NCBI RefSeq assembly: GCF_003003775.1
Contig: NZ_PVWJ01000010.1
Span: 1 to 63,046 of the forward strand
Direction of reading: 5' to 3'
From: Merismopedia glauca CCAP 1448/3
GTDB taxonomy: Bacteria; Cyanobacteriota; Cyanobacteriia; Cyanobacteriales; CCAP-1448
DNA length: 63,046 nt
Shown here: positions 28,080 to 35,220 of the stretch, in pieces
How the letters are laid out: each line of letters begins with the position of its first letter
Numbering within the stretch: position 1 is the first letter of the stretch
Notes under the pieces: model-generated
The model's input: only the letters and a program-made list of their open reading frames with translations
The model's database searches: none
Told to the model about the DNA's origin: nothing
Program-made: the position numbers and the translations under genes

Positions 28080-29018
28080 TTACTTATCAATTAGCCTTGT
28101 TTTCCCGGTTAATAGTTCTTGCATCATCCCCTGTTTGATGGCTTTGTATTTGTCGCGTTTTTTTTCTAATGCTGCTATTTCTGCGTCCATGTCACTGAGA
28201 ATTTGCGCGATCGCTTTTTGTTCGGGGAGTGGGGGAAATTTAATTTGAAGGCTTTTTAACGCATCTTGATTAATATTTGTATTTGCGCTTACAGTGCTAC
28301 TATCTATAACTATTTTCCTAAATTTTTCTTCATTAAAACAATGCAGCTTATATTCACAGTCTAATTTGCCAAAATCTCTAAATCGAATTAAAAAACCACT
28401 ATAAACAGTATTTTCTAAATCATCATAAATAACAGATGTTAGTCCAACACCTTCAGGTTTAACTGATGAGCGAATAAATAAAACATCTCCCTTTTTTAAT
28501 TCATATACTTTTCTTTCTGTACTAGAAGAGTTCACCAAGCCCAATGATAAATATTGAAATATTTTAGAACGCCCAAATACATCCAATAGATTTACAAAAG
28601 GATGCCCAAAGCCAAAATCTTCTTTTCCCTTGTTAATACCGTTTTTAAATTCTCCTATCTCCCCCAACTTTTTCACCTCCCACTCACGGGTAAAATCCGG
28701 TAATCGCATTTTACCCGTGAGAAGCTGCTGCATTTCTCCCTGCTTGATATTGCGCTTTTTGGTAATAGCGCGATCGCACGCCGCAATTAGTGCATCTGTA
28801 TCAGAAAGAGAGAGTGCGATCGTTTTTTGTTCAGCAAGCGGGGGAAGGGGAACATTGATAGATTTTATAATGTTTCCATTTAGATTTTCTTGATTTCCAG
28901 TATTGCTAAGTTTCCTTATTTCCTCATAATTATGAGCTAAATAACAAAATACATAATTATTATAAATATCTTGATTGAGAATAATTGCCGCACAAGCCTG
29001 ATTTATAGTGGCAACCAC
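28080..29018 (-). pseudogene. hsdS: Type I specificity subunit HsdS, N-terminally truncated
   Basis: 312 residues where about 400 are usual. The first target-recognition domain is cut: the frame opens at NQACAAIILNQDIYNN, most of the way through it. The central spacer (VPLPPLAEQKTIALSLSDTDALIAA) and the second recognition domain with its own helical end (FPPLPEQKAIAQILSDMDAEI) are complete. It could at best give half-site recognition. The missing part and the missing end of hsdM point to one internal deletion at about 29005-29018. Confidence 0.88.
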
Positions 29019-30047
29019 TTATCATCAACTATCAAAGTTTTAATCTCATCCTCGGTTAATTGCGGATATTTTTTTAACACATCATTATTCAACTTATCCG
29101 TCGCATCTTTAATCTTCTTACTAACCTCTGCCTCTTGTTCAATCAAGTTTAAATAAGCCGTTAAAACCTGCAACTCATCCTTAAAATTGGCATCATTTTT
29201 AATCACCTTGAGGCGACTATTAATATTATTCTTGGTAACTTTCCCACTATCGCTAGTAACTTCCTCCAGCAAACCCTCCTCACTTGTGGTGAGCGAAGCC
29301 GAACCACCGCCATATTCTTCTTGTAATTCTTCCTGCTGACGCACAATATCATCCTTTTGAGTTTCCAAGGTTTCAATATTTGCCTTTTCAGCTTGAAAAT
29401 AGCGGTTAATTATCAACTCCTTGGGAATTAATTCGCACTCAAAATCTGTAACTTTACCGTTTTTATTCAAAACTTCCTTAAGTTCAGCCTTCCAACCATC
29501 CTCCACCAAAATATAAACATCATCTTTCATACTTTCCACCCAATAAGTCATTAGGTGCTGGTAAACATCGTACTTATCAATCAAACTTTTCCCAGTAAAC
29601 CCTTGCAGCAGATTTTCCGCAAGCTGGTAAATAATCTCTTTCGGTTTATCTCCCTGCTGAATCCCTTTGAGTAAACCCAGATGTTGATTTTTCCAACCTT
29701 CAAATACCGCTTCGATATCTTTTGCATAGCTGATAAATTCAGGATGGTTAAAAATACAAGCTTTCACATCCCCACTGGAAACCTTCAGCATTTGATATTC
29801 TGGACGATTAGCAGGCTCAAATAATTCCTGTCGCAACGTCGGGTAAACTTGCCAATAATCCCTTAAAGCTGCCACATCTCGCTGGGGAATTCCTCCCAAT
29901 AAATGCGCTGCAATATCTTGAATATCTTCCTCTTCTTGAGAGTCAATATAACGGGGAATATTCAGGTTGTAATCATTACTAGCAATTTCCGCAACGGGAA
30001 CCATCCGCGCATATTTGGGAATTTCTAATTGCTTGTTAAAAACAACG
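29003..30047 (-). pseudogene. hsdM: Type I methylase HsdM, truncated at both ends
   Basis: About 345 residues of the C-terminal half. QLEIPKYARMVPVAEIASND and YNLNIPRYIDS are typical of the part after the methylase motifs; the SAM motif and the NPPF catalytic motif are absent. The C-terminus stops at KTLIVDDKWLPL, where the family continues for some 60 residues. The upstream homology ends about 16 bases from the cas12k start codon at 30063, so the upstream break abuts the CAST gene. The open frame extends to 30064 through a few non-HsdM codons. No methylation activity is expected. Confidence 0.88.
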
Positions 30048-30062
30048 CTTGTGTAGAAACCC

Positions 30063-30314
30063 ATGAGCCAAATTACCGTTCAATGCCGTTTAGTCGCAAC
30101 AGAAGCCACTCGCCGTTGCTTGTGGGAGCTAATGGCGATTCAAAATACCCCATTAATTAACGAGCTACTCCAGCAAATTTCCCTACAAGACGACTTCGAG
30201 ACGTGGCGATCGCAAGCCAAACTTCCTAGCGGTACTGTCGAGCGAATTTGCCAACCGCTCAAAAGCGACCCCCGCTTCATCGGTCAACCCTCTCGCTTCT
30301 ACACCTCAGCTTGA
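30063..30314 (+). pseudogene. cas12k: Cas12k, N-terminal fragment
   Basis: 83 residues from an intact ATG. MSQITVQCRLVATEATRR, LWELMAIQNTPLINELLQQI, LPSGTVERICQPLKSDPRF and GQPSRFYTSA match the N-terminus of V-K Cas12k, a catalytically dead effector of about 640 residues that marks the target for TnsC and TnsB. The frame then stops. A possible scrap of the C-terminus (AIAAYSFRN) is seen near 30485 but is too short to rely on. Without the rest the fragment cannot bind guide RNA. Confidence 0.92.
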
Positions 30315-30370
30315 AAAGACCAGCGATCGCCGAAAATATTATTAACTAGCAATCCAAATCTGATGATGAG

Positions 30371-30383
30371 GTGGGTTGAAAGT
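30371..30383 (+). repeat. Possible stray V-K CRISPR repeat end
   Basis: GGTGGGTTGAAAG is the 3' end of V-K type repeats. Here it stands between the cas12k fragment and the tracrRNA, an unusual place. The rest of the repeat is not recognisable, so this may be a relic of a deleted array or chance. Confidence 0.4.
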
Positions 30384-30555
30384 GACAATTGAACTTAACC
30401 AGCACATAATCTAGGCTCCTAGCAATTCAGTAAAGAACGAGATGTAATTGCTTACCGATTGTTTGGAGACATCAGCGATCGCTGCTTATAGCTTTCGTAA
30501 CTTAGCTCAAACTTTTCCCATCCGCACCTATAAAACTGAATCGGATAGTATGATT

Positions 30556-30830
30556 GTATTAATCGCGCCGCAGATTATGTTTTTCATGAACCTCTGAACT
30601 GCGAAAAATAAGGGTTAGTTTACCTACAAGCTAGTAGGTGTGCTTTCTAATCCTGGTAGCTGTCCACCCTGATGCTGATTTTTACAGCTTTGACTATAAG
30701 AATGATTAACTCGTAGATTGAGGTTTCCTATATTTCAATTTTATGAGGTAGGTGCGCTCCCAGCAATAAGTGGCGTGGGTTTACTACAGTGATGGCTACT
30801 GAACTACCTCCGAGCAAGGAGGAATCCATC
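30556..30830 (+). ncRNA. Type V-K tracrRNA gene
   Basis: Conserved blocks of V-K tracrRNA appear in order: TTAATCGCGCCGCAG at the 5' end, AGGGTTAGTT near 30611, CCTGGTAGCTGTCCACCCTG near 30652, GGTGCGCTCCCAGCAATAAG at 30751-30770, and the anti-repeat hairpin CCTCCGAGCAAGGAGG at 30807-30822. The loop between the third and fourth blocks is longer than in the best-known element (about 70 bases). The RNA pairs with the repeat and loads Cas12k. The gene looks complete although its effector is broken. Confidence 0.88.
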
Positions 30831-30854
30831 AAATATTTGATTTTAAATTTAACA

Positions 30855-30884
30855 GGTGGATTGAAAGCGAGTCCAGTTGTGTCC
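30855..30884 (+). CRISPR. Off-array homing repeat and 17-nt guide against tRNA-Val
   Basis: GGTGGATTGAAAG (30855-30867) is a V-K repeat end with one change from the usual GGTGGGTTGAAAG. It is followed by CGAGTCCAGTTGTGTCC (30868-30884), identical to the 3' end of the tRNA-Val gene on the minus strand (31048 down to 31032). The next target-side bases do not match. The PAM side reads GTT at 31051-31049. This is the delocalised guide by which V-K elements find tRNA genes. No second repeat or array follows. Confidence 0.93.
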
Positions 30885-30923
30885 CTGAGTCTTGGCGATC
30901 AACAACCACTCTGCCTTATAAAA

Positions 30924-30987
30924 CGACAAATAATTTGTTACAACGACACTAATTTGTTACCGATGACAAATAATTAGTTAATGTACA
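30924..30987 (-). mobile_element. CAST right end with three TnsB-type sites
   Basis: Three related units lie at 30924-30940 (CGACAAATAATTTGTTA), 30944-30959 (CGACACTAATTTGTTA) and 30964-30980 (TGACAAATAATTAGTTA), about 20 bp apart, ending in TGTACA at 30982-30987. This matches the ends of V-K elements. The 5 bases outside are ACAGA, the expected place of the target duplication; its partner was not found on the left. Confidence 0.9.
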
Positions 30988-31002
30988 ACAGACATCTTGA
31001 GA

Positions 31003-31025
31003 GTTTAGTATTGTGGGTCGCTACA
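31003..31025 (-). repeat. 23-bp inverted repeat, right copy
   Basis: Exact inverted partner of 25277-25299. It lies outside the CAST end, within the 61 bp that separate the end from the guide's PAM, so at this side it belongs to the tRNA-Val flank. Confidence 0.9.
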
Positions 31026-31030
31026 TTTAA

Positions 31031-31104
<74 letters not shown>

Positions 31105-31117
31105 GACACGGTTTATT

Positions 31118-31147
31118 ATTGTAGCATAAACAAACTTAAAGAAGCAA
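31118..31147 (-). promoter_or_regulatory. Likely promoter of tRNA-Val
   Basis: On the minus strand TTGCTT (31147-31142) and TACAAT (31123-31118) are 18 bases apart, 13 bases before the tRNA. Confidence 0.55.
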
Positions 31148-31299
31148 GCAAAAATTAATGATTTATTTGGGGGTGAGCATCTGGCTCGCCCGAATTGTGT
31201 AATTTTAAAGTTGGAAAAAGTTAATTATTGTCTAATCCACTAGGTTTGCTGGTGAGTTTCTACATAACTACCCTGTTTCACAAATTTGAGATCGAAAGC

Positions 31300-31818
31300 T
31301 TATTTCTGTAACCGCTCCACAAGCAACGTTTCTAGCCGCAGTATTATTTGCTGCTGTTCAATCAGCAGCGTCTTGAGTTCGACTATCTCTTCTTCTCTGA
31401 GCCAATTTAGCTTGTCTTGCAATAACTCAATTTCCAGTTCCGCTTTCTGATTAACTTCATAGTCGTGTTTAGCATCTACCTGATCGATAGTAGCTTGACG
31501 ATTCTGACTCATCATCATGATGGGTGCAGCATACGCTGCCTGAAATGACAACATTAAATTCAACAGAATAAACGGATAAGGGTCCCAATGCTGTATGACT
31601 CCAACCACATTGAGGATGACCCAAAACGCTAAAATAACACTTTGGATAATAATGAACCGCCACGAACCCATGACCGCAGCCACCCCATCTGAGACGCGAT
31701 CGCCCAAAGATAGCGGTTGTTTCGGTGGATTTTGGGCAGGTTTACGGGAACGTAAACTCTGGAGAAGCTGATACTCTTCATCGCTAACTCGCGCCCGTAT
31801 TGGTCTTTTTCGATTCAT
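31300..31818 (-). CDS. DUF1003 family membrane protein
   Basis: 172 residues. Two membrane segments (about 52-75 and 80-100) with the family pattern MGSWRFIIIQSVILAFWVILN and DPYPFILLNLMLSFQAAYAAPIMMMSQNRQ, followed by a long coiled coil rich in Glu, Leu and Gln. DUF1003 proteins are conserved inner-membrane proteins of unknown role; some are linked to metal or cyclopropane contexts elsewhere. Stand-alone gene after tRNA-Val. Confidence 0.93.
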   Translation of the reverse strand: MNRKRPIRARVSDEEYQLLQSLRSRKPAQNPPKQPLSLGDRVSDGVAAVMGSWRFIIIQSVILAFWVILNVVGVIQHWDPYPFILLNLMLSFQAAYAAPIMMMSQNRQATIDQVDAKHDYEVNQKAELEIELLQDKLNWLREEEIVELKTLLIEQQQIILRLETLLVERLQK

Positions 31819-31997
31819 GTCCTATGTCCTAATTGCTAACAGAGTCTAGGTAAGTAGACTTCAAATATAGCCAACTAGTGTTTTGTTCGACCAACAGAAC
31901 CCTAAAATTGAGAAGGTGAAAAACTTTACCACGGAGCCTGCCATCTCTTAGGCTTTCGGCAGAGAAATGTTATAAAATAACTGGGTTGTTCAGCTTG

Positions 31998-32510
31998 ATG
32001 TCATCTTTGAGTCAATCAGTAGAAACTACTAAATTAGACACGTTAGCTCAGGAACTTGCTGCTATTCAACAAACGAGTTCCAAGCGGATTGCTCTTTTGG
32101 GTTCCCGACACGTACCTATAACTCATCAGCATTTGATAGAAATGATGAGCTATGCTTTGGTCTTAAGTGGAAATCAACTGATTACCTCTGGGGCTACAGG
32201 TACTAACTCAGCCGCTATTAAAGGGGCGATGCGGGCAGATCCGAACCTGTTAACTGTGATTTTGCCCCAAAGCTTAGAAAAGCAACCTAGAGAATCCCAA
32301 GAGCAACTACAGCAGGTAATGCATTTGGTGGAAAATCCAGAAAACGATAGCCTGTCTTTGGGAGAAGCTAGCGCTTTGTGCAACGCTGAGATTATTTCTA
32401 GATGTCAGCAACTCATTTGCTTTTGCTTTCATGACAGCCATACACTCTTGCAAACTTGCGAGGAAGCGGAAGCGCAACGTAAAGTTGTGACTCTGTTTTA
32501 TTTCGACTGA
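31998..32510 (+). CDS. DNA recombination-mediator (DprA-like) Rossmann protein
   Basis: About 170 residues. RIALLGSRHVPITHQHLIEMM, GNQLITSGATGTNSAAIKGAM and LLTVILPQSLEKQPRES form the first half of the DprA/LOG Rossmann fold, with the GAxGTN loop. It is shorter than full DprA and lacks its C-terminal winged helix. The type is common in cyanobacteria under the name DNA recombination-mediator protein A. The next gene is comEC, which supports a link to DNA uptake, though this is inference. Frame is open from a TTG at 31986; ATG 31998 is preferred. Confidence 0.8.
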   Translation: MSSLSQSVETTKLDTLAQELAAIQQTSSKRIALLGSRHVPITHQHLIEMMSYALVLSGNQLITSGATGTNSAAIKGAMRADPNLLTVILPQSLEKQPRESQEQLQQVMHLVENPENDSLSLGEASALCNAEIISRCQQLICFCFHDSHTLLQTCEEAEAQRKVVTLFYFD

Positions 32511-32648
32511 AATAGTTGGATTTGTCGATCTTTTGACTTTACATCTGTTGCCCACCCTATTTGACTGGGTGGAAGATTTGTTTTGGAAAAAATACTTGCC
32601 AATCTCTGCTAAAATTCCTTCACTTAAGTATTTGGGTATTGGATCGCG

Positions 32649-34961
32649 ATGACTCCGAGTAGTGGTGTCATTATTTGCGTCGCATACATTTTAGGATTAC
32701 TCTTTGCAGCAGTACCTTGGGGTAGTTATACCTTACTGGGTGTAGGAATTGCGATCGCATTGATTATACCAAGGTATTGGCGATGGCGTAGCCGCCGCCT
32801 AGCGGTATCGCCTTTAAAATCCAGAGTTTGGCTGATAGCTGGCATAGTTGGCTGTTTAGCTGCGGGGTATTTTCAGATTAGGTTACCTCACCCAGCAGCG
32901 CATGATATTAGTCAGGCAATATCTGATAGCAAAACTAGCGAACAAATTTTCACAGTTGAGGGAACAGTTTCTACTTTACCTCGATTGACTAATTCTAATC
33001 GCGCTCAGTTTTGGTTAGAACCAAATCGTCTCAACGAAGTTAATGGTAAAAATAATCAACCGACTAATAGTAGCAGTCAAGTAGTAGAGGGGAAATTGTA
33101 TGTTACTGCACCAATATTACAAGCCACAGGTTTATATCCTCAAACTTTAGTGGCTGTTACGGGTAAACTATATAAAACTAAACCAACTTCTAATCCAGGT
33201 GGGTTTGACTTTCAATACCATCTGCAACAAACAGGTACATTTGCTGGATTAAGTGCTAATCAAGTCACTTTACTCAATCAAAATCAAAATGTACCTTGGG
33301 GATGGTGGAAAATTACCCAAAGGATTACTCAATCACAAGTCAAAGGGTTAGGAACTCCAGAAGGATTGTTAGTTAGTTCTATTGTTTTGGGTAGTAAAGC
33401 TGTCGATTTACCTAATGATATCAAAGAAAAGTTTATTCAAGTAGGATTAGCTCATGCATTAGCTGCTTCGGGATTTCAAGTATCTCTAATTTTAGGTTTT
33501 ATCTTAGCATTAACTCGCAAATTGCCAGTCAAAACTCAGGTAATTTTGGGAACTTTAGCTTTATTTATTTTTGTGGGATTAGCTGGCTTACAACCTGCGG
33601 TTTTACGAGCAGCTATTATGGGATGGGCTGCTTTAGTTTCCTTAATGGTAAGACGGAAGACTAAACCTTTAGGTTTATTACTATTAGCAGCAACTATATT
33701 ATTAGTAATTAACCCTTTATGGATTTGGGATTTAGGGTTTCAACTGAGTTTTTTAGCAACTTGCGGATTAGTTGTGACAGTAAATCCATTAGTCAAGAAA
33801 CTAGATTGGTTGCCAAATGCGATCGCCTCTCTCGTAGCAGTTCCCATTGCCGCAGCCATCTGGACTTTACCCCTACAATTACAAAGCTTTGGGATTGTAG
33901 CACCTTACAGTATTGCGACTAATATTATTACAACTCCATTCATCTCTTTAATTACCATTGTTGGAGTAGTTAGTGGTTTATTGGGGGCATTTATCCCTGC
34001 ACTAGGAAGTATGTTAGCAGGAATTATCTATTATCCGACTAACTGGTTAATTAAAATTGTCGATTTTTTTACTTGGCTTCCTGGAAACTCTTTAGCTTTA
34101 GGCAAAACATCTTTATGGCAACTCTTATTAATTTACGTATTAATAATCATAGTTTCTCTTAATAAATGGTGGCAAAAGCGGTTAATTATAGCTACTTCAA
34201 TCGTATTGTTAATCTTGATGTTACCATTGTGGCAAAGTAGAATTAGTCAATTAAGAGTTATTGCCTTGGCTAATATATCACCTCCGATTTTAGTAATTCA
34301 AGAGCAAGGTAAGACGACTTTAATTAATAGTGGAGACGCAGATACAGTAAAATTTACTTTGTTACCTTTTTTGCGACAGCAAGGAATTAATAAAATAGAT
34401 ACAGCGATCGCCCAGCAATCTCAGTCACGCTTAACCCAAGGTTGGCTAAAACTCAGCCGCAGTTTAACTATTGAGAACTTCTATACAGTTGGCGAACAGC
34501 AACCATTAAACTATCAACAAAAAGAATTAGAGTCAGCTATTAAAAAAACACAAGGTAATTATCAAGTTTTAATCCCTAAAAAAGAGATTTTGATCGGCTC
34601 AACTCAAATAGAGTTGTTAAAAGATAACCCCAAAATTCTTCAACTACAGATTGGTGGTAAAACTTGGTTAAGTTTAGGAAATCTTAAACTAGAAACCCAA
34701 AAAGAACTGACTCCAGAATTATCTTCAGGGCAAGTGATATATTGGTCAGGAGAGGCTTTGAGAGAAGACTTAATCAAAAGATTGCGCCCTCAAGTAGCGA
34801 TCGCCTCTAGCAATACAATAGATCCCGATACCCTAAAATATCTCCAAGCCAACGGTACTCAAGTTTACCTCACTGGAAGAGACGGCGCTGTAGAATGGAC
34901 ACCCAAAGGCGAGTTTGACACCACCTTAGAAACAGGCGATAAAAATTCCTTAGTACTTTGA
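32649..34961 (+). CDS. comEC: ComEC/Rec2 family DNA-uptake channel protein
   Basis: 770 residues. An N-terminal membrane part and OB-like domain (about 95-200) precede the competence domain, seen as LGSKAVDLPNDIKEKFIQVG, AHALAASGFQVSLILGF and AGLQPAVLRAAIMGW. The C-terminal 250 residues sit where the metallo-beta-lactamase-like domain should be, but the HxHxDH zinc motif is absent (IDTAIAQQSQSRLTQGW stands there), so that domain is probably inactive. The protein carries single-stranded DNA across the inner membrane. A palindromic repeat is inserted near residues 44-55. Confidence 0.92.
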   Translation: MTPSSGVIICVAYILGLLFAAVPWGSYTLLGVGIAIALIIPRYWRWRSRRLAVSPLKSRVWLIAGIVGCLAAGYFQIRLPHPAAHDISQAISDSKTSEQIFTVEGTVSTLPRLTNSNRAQFWLEPNRLNEVNGKNNQPTNSSSQVVEGKLYVTAPILQATGLYPQTLVAVTGKLYKTKPTSNPGGFDFQYHLQQTGTFAGLSANQVTLLNQNQNVPWGWWKITQRITQSQVKGLGTPEGLLVSSIVLGSKAVDLPNDIKEKFIQVGLAHALAASGFQVSLILGFILALTRKLPVKTQVILGTLALFIFVGLAGLQPAVLRAAIMGWAALVSLMVRRKTKPLGLLLLAATILLVINPLWIWDLGFQLSFLATCGLVVTVNPLVKKLDWLPNAIASLVAVPIAAAIWTLPLQLQSFGIVAPYSIATNIITTPFISLITIVGVVSGLLGAFIPALGSMLAGIIYYPTNWLIKIVDFFTWLPGNSLALGKTSLWQLLLIYVLIIIVSLNKWWQKRLIIATSIVLLILMLPLWQSRISQLRVIALANISPPILVIQEQGKTTLINSGDADTVKFTLLPFLRQQGINKIDTAIAQQSQSRLTQGWLKLSRSLTIENFYTVGEQQPLNYQQKELESAIKKTQGNYQVLIPKKEILIGSTQIELLKDNPKILQLQIGGKTWLSLGNLKLETQKELTPELSSGQVIYWSGEALREDLIKRLRPQVAIASSNTIDPDTLKYLQANGTQVYLTGRDGAVEWTPKGEFDTTLETGDKNSLVL
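32779..32812. repeat. Palindromic GCGAT...ATCGC repeat inside comEC
   Basis: GGCGATGGCGTAGCC and its imperfect inverse around GCCGCC, coding an Arg-rich WRWRSRRLAVS stretch between two membrane segments. The reverse strand closely resembles the insert at 18446-18477. Confidence 0.75.
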
Positions 34962-34987
34962 AACCTGACTCATTCTTGAGTTAGAAT
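34958..34987 (+). promoter_or_regulatory. Likely promoter of tRNA-Ser
   Basis: TTGAAA (34958-34963) and TAGAAT (34982-34987) are 18 bases apart, 18 bases before the tRNA. The -35 box overlaps the end of comEC. Confidence 0.6.
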
Positions 34988-35005
34988 TATGAAGCTGATG
35001 CACCT

Positions 35006-35092
35006 GGAGAGGTGGCAGAGCGGTTGAATGCGGCGGACTCGAAATTCGCTATGGCGGCAACGTCATCGTGGGTTCAAATCCCACCCTCTCCG
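35006..35092 (+). tRNA. tRNA-Ser (anticodon CGA)
   Basis: Class II tRNA of 87 bases. The acceptor GGAGAGG pairs with CCTCTCC, the anticodon stem GCGGA/TTCGC encloses CTCGAAA (anticodon CGA), and a long variable arm follows. The T arm contains GTTCAAATC. CCA is not encoded. Confidence 0.95.
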
Positions 35093-35220
35093 TTGACTGG
35101 GACGATTTTGGGTTTTAGATTAAAGTCAGAGCTATATCGTTAGTTGTGTCGAGTAGCGATCGCGCAAGCGATCGCCTCTTGTCTATGATTAGATAGGGAG
35201 AGCTAAGCGACAAATCTGTC

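Larger units (their letters stand above)
25329..30987. mobile_element. Decayed type V-K CRISPR-associated transposon (CAST)
   Basis: In order on the plus strand the segment holds the TnsC C-terminus, the TniQ N-terminus, a cargo of type I restriction and VapBC genes on the minus strand, the Cas12k N-terminus, a tracrRNA gene, one repeat-guide unit and a transposon end. This is the native V-K order (tnsB-tnsC-tniQ-cargo-cas12k-tracrRNA-guide-right end) with tnsB, the left end, most of tnsC, part of tniQ and most of cas12k missing. The right border at 30987 is set by TGTACA and three TnsB-type sites; the left border is only the point where TnsC homology starts. It cannot move by itself. Confidence 0.9.

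Noticed and set aside
30789..30977. A 62-residue open frame on the plus strand
   Set aside because: It lies over the tracrRNA end, the homing guide and the transposon end, all of which explain the sequence without coding.
25277..31025. Reading the 23-bp inverted repeats as the ends of one intact insertion sequence
   Set aside because: The flanks are not clear target duplications, no matching transposase lies inside, and the right copy is outside the CAST end.
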